A stretch of 64,000 bases of DNA from NCBI GenBank assembly GCA_030019255.1, contig JASEFK010000008.1:79039-143038 (forward strand). Reading direction: 5' to 3'. Under the pieces are notes generated by a model. That model worked only from the letters and a program-made list of their open reading frames with translations, ran no database searches and had not been told where the DNA came from. The translations under genes and the position numbers were made by a program. The stretch's first letter is position 1. Every line of letters starts with the position of its first letter. Source of the stretch: Actinomycetota bacterium (GTDB lineage: Bacteria > Actinomycetota > Geothermincolia > Geothermincolales > RBG-13-55-18). Shown here piece after piece: positions 7,171 through 15,493 of this stretch.

Positions 7171-8607
7171 CTAATCAGGTCTCCCATCCAAACCGGCCCT
7201 GTCGGTCAGCGACCTGTCGTCTCCGCTGTCCCGCCGGCGAATTGACTCCAGGGCGACCCGTGCCGCCTCCCGAACCTCCCAGTCGCGGTCCTTGAGGGCA
7301 CTCTGAAGTGCGCTCACCGCCCTTTCGTCCCCCATGCGGCCCAGGAGTTCGGCGGCCGCCTTGCGCACCGGTATGTGGTGATGCTTGAGGGCGTCCATCA
7401 ACGGTCCCAGGGCGGGCTCCCCTATCTTCAGGAGCGCCTTCCCCGCCGCCTCCCGGACGTTGAAGAAATAGAGGGCCTCGATGAGGGGTTTCACCGCCCA
7501 GGCCTCCCCGATCTCACCCAGCAGCGCGGCCATCCTCGCCCGCGACCAGGTATCGCCATCCTTGAGGGCCGAGAGCACGAAGGCGTGTACCAGGGGCTCC
7601 ATGTCGGGGGATTGGTAGAAGAGACCGATCACCTCCGCTACCCTTCCCTTGATCTCCGGGTCCCCCTCCTTGAGGGCGGAAACCAGCGGGTACAGGGCGG
7701 GGGTTCCTATACGCAATAGGGCCTCGGCCACCTCCTTGCGGACCTCGTCATCCGGATCCTTAAGGGCGGCGATGAGGGGCTCCACCGCCTTGCGGCGTCC
7801 CGCCTGTCCCAGCGACCAGGCAGCCGCCTTGCGTACCAGGGGATGGATGTCCTGGATGGCTTCCGCCATAACCCTGAAAGTCGAGGGATCCCGTATGCGC
7901 CCCAGGGCCCGGACCGCCCTTTCCCTCAACACCTCATCGGAGCAGGAACGTATCAGGGCTACCAGGGGCGGGACGGCATGTCTTCCCAGCTCCACCACCC
8001 CATCCCAGTCCCCGCTGAGGATGCGGTAGACGGCGCCTTCCTCGCTGTGGTCCGCCCTCCATCCCAGCTCCCGCAGGGCTTCAGCCGCTGCCGTGCGCTT
8101 CTCCCATCCCCCCCTTTTCAGTGCCTCCCGGAGGATCCTCACCGCCTCCTCGCTGCCCAGGTCGCGGAGGGCACGAACGGCAGTGGATCTCACCCCCTCG
8201 TCGGCGTCCTCCAGGAGAGGCTCGAGGGCCCCCTCCACCCCAGGTCCGCCGCGTTTTCCCAGCTCCTTGGCCGCCTCACCCCTGACCCTGGGACTGGCGT
8301 CCCGCAGGTCCTCCATCAACTCCCGGAGGGAACGAGTCATGGGAGCCGACTCTTCCCCGCCTCCGGTCTCCGCGGAGCTTGTGGAAACGGCGGGACCCTT
8401 TAGCTCCCCATCCGACCTTCCATCCTCCGTTAAGCCCACTTCGCCGCCCGGCACACACCGGGGGCCTTCCGCCTCCAGGCCGGAGAGGAGGGTGGTCCTC
8501 GAGCCCTTGTTGATCTCCGCGTGCTGCCTGTACTCCCTTGCCAGGCGGCCCAGGAATTCCCATCCCCGGCGTAAGATATCCAAGGCCTTCTCGCCGCGGC
8601 CGTTCAT
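7171..8607 (-). CDS. HEAT-repeat (PBS-lyase type) protein
   Basis: A 478-residue protein. After an N-terminal region of about 100 residues (a helical start, then a low-complexity Gly/Ser/Glu linker) it consists of about a dozen tandem HEAT repeats of the phycobilisome-lyase type. Repeat signatures include DxxVRKEVAEALLRIG, VRKAAAWSLGQAGR and DWEVREAARVALESI. Such repeats form a superhelix used for protein binding; despite the family name no bilin-lyase role is implied. The ATG at 8607 is preceded by GGAGAGG; a GTG at 8643 would add 12 residues. No signal peptide is seen, so it is probably cytoplasmic. It is divergent from the DUF2079 gene. Function unknown. Confidence 0.9.
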   Translation of the reverse strand: MNGRGEKALDILRRGWEFLGRLAREYRQHAEINKGSRTTLLSGLEAEGPRCVPGGEVGLTEDGRSDGELKGPAVSTSSAETGGGEESAPMTRSLRELMEDLRDASPRVRGEAAKELGKRGGPGVEGALEPLLEDADEGVRSTAVRALRDLGSEEAVRILREALKRGGWEKRTAAAEALRELGWRADHSEEGAVYRILSGDWDGVVELGRHAVPPLVALIRSCSDEVLRERAVRALGRIRDPSTFRVMAEAIQDIHPLVRKAAAWSLGQAGRRKAVEPLIAALKDPDDEVRKEVAEALLRIGTPALYPLVSALKEGDPEIKGRVAEVIGLFYQSPDMEPLVHAFVLSALKDGDTWSRARMAALLGEIGEAWAVKPLIEALYFFNVREAAGKALLKIGEPALGPLMDALKHHHIPVRKAAAELLGRMGDERAVSALQSALKDRDWEVREAARVALESIRRRDSGDDRSLTDRAGLDGRPD

Positions 8608-8809
8608 CTCAACCTCTCCACCCCTATCCTCAAAGTCTTCCACGAGGAGCCGTCAGAGAATCCAGGCTTTCACGGGCATGCCCTTTCGGCATTTCTTCAT
8701 CAAGCGGGGTTCACGCGGCCGGTCCATGGTGTCCTCAACAATGCCCTGTAACTATAATACATCCGAATTCCACCGCCGTGAACGCGCGAACGGATGCAGA
8801 TCGAACGGA

Positions 8810-8815
8810 TATAAT
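8810..8815 (+). promoter_or_regulatory. Possible -10 box for the DUF2079 gene, implying a very short leader
   Basis: A consensus TATAAT ends 9 bp before the ATG at 8825, so transcription from it would begin at or next to the start codon. No Shine-Dalgarno sequence precedes that ATG. A second TATAAT lies at 8753-8758. Neither has a clear TTGACA at the expected distance, so which one is used is uncertain. Confidence 0.4.
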
Positions 8816-8824
8816 ACCTCTGTC

Positions 8825-10345
8825 ATGAAGGCGCTGGACAAGCTATGGGTGAGATACGCCGTATTCCGGGAGAGGCACCCGCGCCTCGTCTCCTGGCTGT
8901 CCCGCTATTCCATCTACCTGGTGGTCCTTTTCTTCGCCATGCTCTACTGCGCCATCTCCCTGCTCAAGCACATGAACTTCCAGTCCCACGGGTGGGACCT
9001 GGGGATATTCGACCAGCACATCTGGCAGCTCTCGCGCTTCGAGTTCGGCTTCAACACGGTAAGGATGGTCCCCTCCCTCTGGGGCGACCACTTCCACCCC
9101 ATCTTCTTCCTGGTGGTGCCGGCCTACTGGATCTGGTCCGACGCCCGCATGCTCCTGGTGTACCAGGCGGTGCTGGTGGCCTTGGGTGCCATACCCGTCT
9201 ATTACGCCTGCCGTTATGCCCTGCGGAGCGGCTTCTGCGCCCTGTGCCTGGCCGTGGTCTACCTTTTCTTCTGGGGGACCATGGAGCTCATCTTCTTCGA
9301 CTTCCACGAGCTGGCCTTCGCCGGCCCCATCCTGGCCCTGTCCTTCCTGCTCATACAGCGGGAGAAATGGGCGGGTTACCTCCTTACCGTGCCCTTTCTG
9401 CTCATGATCAAGGAGACCATGGCCCTCCTGGTGTTCTTCCTGGGTCTCTATGTGATTGTTTTTCACCGCAAGTGGTTCGAGGGGTTCACCACCTGCCTCA
9501 TCGCCGCCGCCTGGTTCTACTTCATCACCAAAAAGGTCATGCCTCCGCTCTCGGCGGGTGGGGATTACTTCTACTTCAAGTACTATTCCCACCTGGGGGA
9601 GAACTGGGTGGACGCCGGCAAGTACCTTCTGACTCATCCCTGGGAATTGGTCAAGCAGACCTTCTGGCCCCTGCACAAAGCCAAGTTGCTCCTGTTCCTC
9701 CTGGCCCCCTTCCTCTTTCTCCCGCTGATCGGAGCCTTCGCCATCGTGGCTATACCCCCCCTGTACGAACACCTTCTATCCAACTACTTCCCCCACTGGG
9801 AGATATTGCGCCACTACCACGCAGTCTTCGCCCCCATCTTCATCTTCGCCCTCCTGGACGCCTTTCCCCGGCTGCACCGCTGGCTGGCCCGCCGGGGCCG
9901 GGAGGTGGACTACCGGAAGATGGTCCTGGCCCTGTGCGTCATCATCCTGGTGCTCCAGGTGCCCTTCACCCTGAGCCGCTCCACCAAGACCCTTTTCGAT
10001 CCCAACTTCTACCGGCTCGACCCACGCATGGAAAAAACCGGTTACGACATCCTGTCCATGATCCCCCCCGACGCCTCGATCTGCGCCCAGGACCCGGTGG
10101 TACCGCACCTCTCCCACCGCGAGCATATCTACCAGTTCGACGGCAACACCTACGGAGCAGAATACGTCATCCTGAACAAGTTCCTCGACTGTTATCCCCT
10201 TACCGATCGCACCCTGGTCTGGGAAATCGCCAAGATGTACCGGGATCCTCGCTACGAGGCCCACCGCTTCGGGTACGGATGGGTGGTCTTCACCATCAAG
10301 CCCCAGTACGACCTGGAAGGTAAACTACAACCCTTCCCCATCTGA
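8825..10345 (+). CDS. DUF2079 family polytopic membrane protein
   Basis: A 506-residue membrane protein with about nine or ten hydrophobic helices, beginning after a short basic N-terminus. The segment SHGWDLGIFDQHIWQLS followed by a downstream WGDHFHPI motif is characteristic of DUF2079, a family distantly related to GT-C glycosyltransferases with early acidic residues in the first loop. The soluble C-terminal part (from about residue 400) contains LSMIPPDASICAQD. A role in transferring sugars or other lipid-linked groups at the outer face is plausible for the fold, but the family has no established reaction. The ATG at 8825 is chosen because it begins directly before the first membrane segment; the frame upstream is antisense to the HEAT gene. 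Confidence 0.85.
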   Translation: MKALDKLWVRYAVFRERHPRLVSWLSRYSIYLVVLFFAMLYCAISLLKHMNFQSHGWDLGIFDQHIWQLSRFEFGFNTVRMVPSLWGDHFHPIFFLVVPAYWIWSDARMLLVYQAVLVALGAIPVYYACRYALRSGFCALCLAVVYLFFWGTMELIFFDFHELAFAGPILALSFLLIQREKWAGYLLTVPFLLMIKETMALLVFFLGLYVIVFHRKWFEGFTTCLIAAAWFYFITKKVMPPLSAGGDYFYFKYYSHLGENWVDAGKYLLTHPWELVKQTFWPLHKAKLLLFLLAPFLFLPLIGAFAIVAIPPLYEHLLSNYFPHWEILRHYHAVFAPIFIFALLDAFPRLHRWLARRGREVDYRKMVLALCVIILVLQVPFTLSRSTKTLFDPNFYRLDPRMEKTGYDILSMIPPDASICAQDPVVPHLSHREHIYQFDGNTYGAEYVILNKFLDCYPLTDRTLVWEIAKMYRDPRYEAHRFGYGWVVFTIKPQYDLEGKLQPFPI

Positions 10346-10688
10346 CGGCCAGACCGACCAACAACGGCCCGATCAACTATTTCTTGGCCTTTTTGTGGAC
10401 GGCAACCAGCACCACTACCTACGGGAAAACTAGTTCGCAAGAGGCTATAATTAGTATCATAGTCGTGTTTATTTAAGGGAATGCGACGCGGTCGCCGTAG
10501 TCGTTCGACTTGCCGGTAAAGGATGGAGCGTAAACTTCTCACCGCGGATGACTTTCCTGGATTTTCGCCTGCTCCCGGCCTGGTGGCCAGGCAATGGTTG
10601 TAGGTTTTTCGCCACGGAAAGCCTTTCCGTGGCCTTAGCAAGGATGGCGAGGGATTTCCTTGCCGGAGAGCGAGAAGGAGGTTGCGCT
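10346..10688. other. Intergenic region between DUF2079 gene and acyl-CoA ligase
   Basis: This 343 bp holds a TATAAT-like box at 10446-10451 on the plus strand and the palindrome at 10611-10633. Codons in the ligase frame continue upstream to 10548, but the GGAGG at 10676-10681 fixes the real start at 10689. I see no other gene here. Confidence 0.5.
10611..10633. promoter_or_regulatory. Perfect 23-bp palindrome upstream of acyl-CoA ligase, candidate operator
   Basis: Two perfect 11-bp arms, GCCACGGAAAG and its reverse complement, are separated by a single C. It lies 55 bp upstream of the ligase ATG and downstream of a TATAAT-like box. The size and symmetry fit an operator for a dimeric repressor such as a TetR- or GntR-type fatty acid regulator. 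There is no T-tract, so it is not a terminator. Confidence 0.5.
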
Positions 10689-12359
10689 ATGGGTTACGAG
10701 ATCGTGCAGGGATTTCCGTCCACCTCTAACAACGGTTACCAGCTCAACGTTCCCACCATTTTGAGGCACGCAGCCAGGTCCTATGGCGAGGTGGAGATCG
10801 CCTCCCGCAACCTGGACGGGAGCGTGTTGCGTTACAATTACCTGGAATGCTACCGCCGTGTATGTCGCCTGGCCAACGCCCTGAAGAAGCTGGGCATCGG
10901 TCCCGGAGACCGGGTGGGGGTCCTGGATTTCAATACCCACCGCTTCGCTGAGCTCTTCTATGCCATCTCCGGGCTGGGGGCAGTGCTCCTGCAGATCAAT
11001 CCACGGGTGTCCATGGAAGACCGTGCCTATATCATCAACCACAGCGAGGCCAAGTTGATTTGCGTATCCGACCTGCTCATTCCTCTCGTCGAGCCCATCG
11101 CCCCGGAGCTCAAGACGGTGGAGGGTTACCTGGTCATCACCGACCGCCCGGCGGATTCCCTGCCCACGCAGCTCAGCCCCCTCCATGCCTACGAGGAACT
11201 TATCCGGGACGAGGATCCGGACATCGACTGGCCCATGGTGGACGAGAAAGCGGCCTGTACCGCCTGCTACACCACTGGGACCACCGGCAAGCCCAAGGGC
11301 GTCTATGTCTCCCACCGCGCCCTCTACCTCCACACCCTGGCCGTGGCCATCAACCTCCACCTCACCCGGCACGACGTGATGATGCAAATCACCCCCATGT
11401 TCCACGTGCTGGGGTGGGGTGCCTTCATCACCGCGCCCCTGGTGGGGGCCAAGCTGGTCTTCCCGGGCATGTACACCCTGGAGATGGCCAACGTGCTGGT
11501 TGACATGCTCCTCTCCGAAGGAGTCACCGTGACCTGCGGGGCGCCGGCCATCTTCATGCCCATGCTGGAGTACATCCGCAAGATGGACCCCAAGCCGGAC
11601 CTCAAGGGTTGCCGCATGGTATCCGGGGCCAGCGAACCACCCCTGGCCATGATGAAGGAGTACTGGGAGCTGGGGAAGGCCGACGTCATCCACGCCTACG
11701 GGGCCACAGAGACCACGCCCCTGGTTTCCATAAACTTCCTCAAGGCCGCCCTGGAGGGGCTCTCCGAGGAGGAGAAGTGGGACCTGAAGCGGAGGCAGGG
11801 CATTCCCGTGGTGGGCATCGACGTGAAGCTGGTGGACGAGGAGGGCAAGGAACTCCCCTTCGACGGCAAGTCCGTGGGCGAGCTCCTGATAAGGGGGCCC
11901 TGGGTCACCTGCTCCTATTACAACGACCCGCGCAGCGCCGAGGCCTTCACCGAGGATGGGTACTGGAGGAGCGGAGACGCGGCGGTCATCGATCCCAACT
12001 GCTACATCAAGATCGTGGACCGCTTCAAGGACCTGGTGAAGAGCGGTGGGGAGTGGATATCCACCGTGGACCTGGAGAACGCCATCATGGCCCATCCCGC
12101 CGTCCTGGAGGCGGGAGTCATCGGCATACCTCACCCGGAATGGGAAGAACGACCGCTGGCTCTGGTGGTCCTCCGGGAGGAATACCGGGGGAAGGTGTCC
12201 AAGGAGGATATCCTGGATTTCATCGCCCCCAGGTTCGCCAAGTGGCAGCTTCCCGACGAAGTCCTCTTCGTGGAAGAAATTCCCAAGACCTCGGTGGGCA
12301 AGATAGCCAAGAGGATAGCCCGGGAACAATACGGGGATTATTACCAGCGCAGAAAATAG
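10689..12359 (+). CDS. Acyl-CoA ligase (AMP-forming)
   Basis: A 556-residue ANL-superfamily adenylating enzyme that would activate a carboxylic acid to its CoA thioester at the expense of ATP. The signature P-loop YTTGTTGKPKGVYVSH is at about residues 185-200, the A5 motif reads HAYGATETTPL, the hinge motif YWRSGDAA and DRFKDLVKSGGEWIS are intact, and the catalytic lysine region KTSVGKIAKR is near the C-terminus. The overall likeness is to medium/long-chain fatty acyl-CoA synthetases. The start follows GGAGG by seven bases. It is monocistronic by position, convergent with the Suf genes. Exact acyl chain preference cannot be read from sequence. Confidence 0.92.
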   Translation: MGYEIVQGFPSTSNNGYQLNVPTILRHAARSYGEVEIASRNLDGSVLRYNYLECYRRVCRLANALKKLGIGPGDRVGVLDFNTHRFAELFYAISGLGAVLLQINPRVSMEDRAYIINHSEAKLICVSDLLIPLVEPIAPELKTVEGYLVITDRPADSLPTQLSPLHAYEELIRDEDPDIDWPMVDEKAACTACYTTGTTGKPKGVYVSHRALYLHTLAVAINLHLTRHDVMMQITPMFHVLGWGAFITAPLVGAKLVFPGMYTLEMANVLVDMLLSEGVTVTCGAPAIFMPMLEYIRKMDPKPDLKGCRMVSGASEPPLAMMKEYWELGKADVIHAYGATETTPLVSINFLKAALEGLSEEEKWDLKRRQGIPVVGIDVKLVDEEGKELPFDGKSVGELLIRGPWVTCSYYNDPRSAEAFTEDGYWRSGDAAVIDPNCYIKIVDRFKDLVKSGGEWISTVDLENAIMAHPAVLEAGVIGIPHPEWEERPLALVVLREEYRGKVSKEDILDFIAPRFAKWQLPDEVLFVEEIPKTSVGKIAKRIAREQYGDYYQRRK

Positions 12360-12503
12360 CCCCGGGAACGGCTTTGACTTTTTGGTACGTAAGCGCCGCC
12401 ACCGGATGTAGCGGCTACGTCGCTTAAGGGGAGGTTAAGGGTCGTAATCTCCTTACCAGGCTATATCCACTTTGTCTTCTCCGGCAGGGGAACAGGCCCG
12501 ATC

Positions 12504-13727
12504 TTAGAGGGCTTTCTCCTCCGAGAGTTCCATCATCCGCCGCATCTCCTGCTCCAGGAGAGGTGGGAGGCCCTCTATCTTCACGTTCAGGAAGCCGCGT
12601 ACGATGGTGGAGACGGCCTCTTCCTCGCTCAAGCCCCGGGCCATGAGGTATTCCACCTCCTCCTGGGCGATCTTCCCCACCGCCGCCTCGTGGGACATGT
12701 CCACGTCCTCCGCCCTTCCCTCCAGCTCGGGCACGGCGTGGATCACACCACGCCCGTCGAGGATGAGCCCCCGGCACTCCAGGTGGGCCTTGACGCCTCC
12801 CACCTCGCCCCGGATGTGGCCCCGGGCGGCGATGTAGCCTCCCTTGGTAATGGCCCGGGAGATTATCTCCGCGCTGCAGCGGGGAGCGCCCAGGATGACC
12901 CGCGAGCCCACGTCCAGCTCGCTCCCCGGCTGGGCCACCAGGATGGAGTGGAACCGCGCCGTGGCCCCCTCCCCTACCAGCCTCGCCGTGGGATAGAGCT
13001 GCAGGGATTTCACCGGTTCCATGACCACGTAGTTGGACATGAAGAGCCCGCCCTCCTCCACCACGATGCCGCTGCGGGGCCGCACGTCCATACCCTCCGC
13101 CCAGTTGTGGACCATGGTGAAGGTTATCCTGGCGTTCTTCTTCACGTAGAACTCGGAGACGCCCAGGTGCAGGCCGGCCCGGATCTCGTGCTCGCTGGCG
13201 CACCCGGTGATGATGTGCAACTCCGAGCCCTCCTCGGCGATGATGATGTTATGCACCCGTTGCGCAAAGCGAGGCTGGCGGATGTACAGGCAAGCCTGCA
13301 GGGGATATATGGTACGTGAACCGGGCAGGGCGCGCATGAAGTAACCCTCGAAGGGGCCGAGCTCCACCGCCGCCGTGTACTTGTCGGCGTCCACGGCCAC
13401 GGCCTTCCAATAGTAGTCCCATATCCAGTCATATTTTTCCAGCGCCTCCCGGGTGCTCAGTATCTCCAGGCCTTTTTCCAGGGCCTTGCGGTGCACCACC
13501 GAGCCGTCAATCTGCACGAAGGAGCCGGAGCGCCGGCGGCCGCTCTTCTCCACCCCGGCGCGGGCCAGCTCCTCCTCGCCAAGTTCCTCAAGCTGCTCCA
13601 GGGAATCCACGTAGGAGCGCTCGGGGGCCGCACCGACATAGGCGCCGAGGTCAAGGTCGCTCCCGTAGGGGGCGGGTTTATCCGCCGCCGCCCTGGCCCT
13701 TTCCCTGAGTTCCTTCAACGCGTGCAT
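12504..13727 (-). CDS. SufB/SufD-family Fe-S cluster assembly protein (SmsB-like)
   Basis: A 407-residue scaffold-type protein of the SufBD family. Its core is the repeated beta-helix region (for example VGSRVILGAPRCSAEIISRA and GVKAHLECRGLILDG), and the C-terminal block DMSHEAAVGKIAQEEVEYL contains the conserved His-Glu of SufB. The ATG overlaps the last 13 bp of the sufC gene, indicating translational coupling. With SufC it would receive sulfide and iron and build [4Fe-4S] clusters. Only these two genes are present, without SufD, SufS, SufE or SufU, matching the minimal two-gene arrangement described as SmsCB in anaerobes; assignment to that subtype is inference. Confidence 0.88.
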   Translation of the reverse strand: MHALKELRERARAAADKPAPYGSDLDLGAYVGAAPERSYVDSLEQLEELGEEELARAGVEKSGRRRSGSFVQIDGSVVHRKALEKGLEILSTREALEKYDWIWDYYWKAVAVDADKYTAAVELGPFEGYFMRALPGSRTIYPLQACLYIRQPRFAQRVHNIIIAEEGSELHIITGCASEHEIRAGLHLGVSEFYVKKNARITFTMVHNWAEGMDVRPRSGIVVEEGGLFMSNYVVMEPVKSLQLYPTARLVGEGATARFHSILVAQPGSELDVGSRVILGAPRCSAEIISRAITKGGYIAARGHIRGEVGGVKAHLECRGLILDGRGVIHAVPELEGRAEDVDMSHEAAVGKIAQEEVEYLMARGLSEEEAVSTIVRGFLNVKIEGLPPLLEQEMRRMMELSEEKAL

Positions 13728-14467
13728 CGCGCACACTCCTCGAACCCGTAACGACGAATCCCCTCCAGTTGCTCCCGGGGGTTGCCTGAACACACGATGG
13801 TCCCCTCGCAGAGCACGTGACCAACATCCGCCTCCACGTAGTCCAGGATGTAACCGGTGTGGGTGATGATCAGCCCGCACCGGGTGCGGCGACGGCGGAG
13901 GTCCTTCTGGAGAAGCTTGCGGATGGCCCTGCCCACCAGCTGCAGGTTCTCCATGTCCACCCCGGACTCCGGCTCGTCCAGAAGCACCACGCGGGGATCC
14001 TGGGCCAGGAGCTGCAGGAGCTCGGAGCGTTTTATCTCCCCCCCGGAGAACCCGTGGTTCACGTCCCGCGAAAGGAACTCCACGAGGTTGAGGTCCGCGG
14101 CCAGCTTCTCCACGTCCACCCCGTCCCGCGAGCACAGAGCCACCATCTGAGCCAGGGAGACCCCCCTCACCGTGGGAGGCCGCTGGAACATGATGCCTAT
14201 ACCCCGCCTGGCTCTCTCGTGGGGGGGCAGGTGGGTGATGTCCTCCCCTCCCAGGATTATCCTCCCCCGGGTAACCCGGTAGCGGGGAAAGCCCATCACC
14301 GCCATAAGCAGGGTGGTCTTGCCCGAGCCGTTGGGCCCGAAGAGAACGTGGGTCTCCCCGCACCTGATGTCCAGGTTCACCCCGTGGAGGATCTGCCGTC
14401 CCTCCACCTCTACATGAAGGTCCTCCACCTTCAGGGTGGTGTCCCGTTCTTCCCTTGCTTCCTCCAA
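13715..14467 (-). CDS. sufC: Fe-S cluster assembly ATPase SufC (SmsC-like)
   Basis: A 250-residue ABC-type ATPase without membrane segments. It has Walker A GPNGSGKTTLL, the signature-like FSGGEIKRSELLQLL typical of SufC, Walker B VVLLDEPESGVD and the switch histidine in IITHTG. These identify SufC, the soluble ATPase that drives the SufB scaffold. The start is taken as TTG at 14467, six bases after GGGAGGTGA, giving the normal family length; the frame stays open upstream to 14569. It is the first gene of a two-gene operon with the SufB-like gene. Confidence 0.9.
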   Translation of the reverse strand: MEEAREERDTTLKVEDLHVEVEGRQILHGVNLDIRCGETHVLFGPNGSGKTTLLMAVMGFPRYRVTRGRIILGGEDITHLPPHERARRGIGIMFQRPPTVRGVSLAQMVALCSRDGVDVEKLAADLNLVEFLSRDVNHGFSGGEIKRSELLQLLAQDPRVVLLDEPESGVDMENLQLVGRAIRKLLQKDLRRRRTRCGLIITHTGYILDYVEADVGHVLCEGTIVCSGNPREQLEGIRRYGFEECARCTR

Positions 14468-14875
14468 TTTCTCACCTCCCGGTTCCGGGATAGTCGGTTC
14501 CGCCGCCGACGGTGATAACGTCCGCTTTCCGGCCTCATCGTATCGACGGTGACGATTCGCGAATCCCATCGACCTTGCTATCCGCCTTAGCCTGGACCAT
14601 GCCCGACTGCGCCTCTGCTCGCCATCAATTTTACCCCCGCAGAAAAGGGGCCTAAAACCCTTCCTCCCCTTCCGGTAAATTGCGGGAGGCAGTTATCTCC
14701 TGAACAATCCTTGGGATAAAAGTTTGAAAAGTCTGTTTATCCTCGATCAAGCAAGCTGAAGGAAAGGGGTGTTTATCCTGATTCGGCCAGCGGTCTTCGC
14801 TAACCGCAATTACCCCTTAAAGCCACCCTCCGGTTCACCGCAAGATACTGCGGACAGCTGGATCCCGCGTCATGC
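14468..14875. other. Intergenic region upstream of sufC
   Basis: About 400 bp that should contain the sufC promoter on the minus strand. A small hairpin with arms GCGGT and ACCGC occurs near 14790-14808. Plus-strand open frames here lack ribosome binding sites. No convincing gene seen. Confidence 0.45.
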
Positions 14876-15064
14876 TCAACTTCCCGAACTCGCAGGCTTC
14901 TTCCCGGCCCTGAGCAGGTCGTTGACGTGTTTTTGCACCTGGGGGAACTGCGGGTGGTTGTTGCACGTCAAGAAGGGACAGTCCCGACATTCCCCCCGCG
15001 GAAAGAGATTACACAAAGCGAACCTCTCCCTCCCTCGGCCCACCTTCCATTCATACCATTCCAC
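14876..15064 (-). CDS. Possible small four-cysteine protein
   Basis: A frame of about 62 codons from a GTG at 15064 carries a compact Cys motif, CNLFPRGECRDCPFLTC (spacing C-x7-C-x2-C-x4-C), followed by a helical tail. Such spacing could bind zinc or an Fe-S cluster. Codons upstream of the GTG stay open to 15340 but become Gly/Arg-rich and look non-coding, so the start is uncertain. The CRDCPF segment resembles the CGDCPF of the small protein at 24696. It may be a real small gene or chance; family unknown. Confidence 0.35.
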   Translation of the reverse strand: MEWYEWKVGRGRERFALCNLFPRGECRDCPFLTCNNHPQFPQVQKHVNDLLRAGKKPASSGS

Positions 15065-15493
15065 GCCCTGTCCCCTTTTCCTTCCCTGGACCTGATACTC
15101 CGGCCGGGAACCCGCCGGCCGCAAGGCAGGCTCCCCGCCGGCTGCGGTGCGGACGCTGTTAATACCCTGACATTCCTTTCCACTCCTCCGCCTGCGCGGC
15201 CACGAACCGTCGGGGGTACTTCGACCCGAGGAAGACTCCTGCCCATATCCACCGCCTCCCGACCCCGATTCCAGGATAGCGAGAGGGGGTGACATCCCTT
15301 CTCCCCGCCAACCGGCTACATGTGGACAAGAGGAGTACACGCATCCCCCCGAAAGACCCCCCGCCGGACGACATCCCGTATCCCGCTCGGCAGCCGGAAA
15401 TAGGGACCATGAGAAGGCCCAGGTCTCAGGGATCCGGGCTTTCTCTCCTTCGGCCGCGACCGAGCCAGCTGGCCCGTTACCGACCTTGACATC
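15065..15493. other. Intergenic region downstream of the AbfD-like gene
   Basis: About 430 bp containing open frames on both strands without ribosome binding sites or recognisable proteins. I see no repeat or RNA motif in it. Confidence 0.4.

Noticed and set aside
8093..8824. Extended N-terminus of the DUF2079 protein
   Set aside because: The upstream codons lie antisense to the HEAT gene and are Ser/Arg-rich; the true start is just before the first membrane helix.
8843..9772. Long minus-strand frame opposite the DUF2079 gene
   Set aside because: It is a shadow of a GC-rich gene, with Gly/Glu/His-rich composition and no family signal. The same holds for long antisense frames at 10635-12329, 15596-16828, 31048-32952, 42161-43705, 55403-56995 and 62327-63313.
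10369..10400. Terminator after the DUF2079 gene
   Set aside because: CGGCC-type sequences are present but no stable stem with a T-run could be built.
13728..14363. Extension of the SufB-like frame across sufC
   Set aside because: These codons are antisense-frame noise over the sufC gene; the overlap at 13715-13727 gives a normal start.
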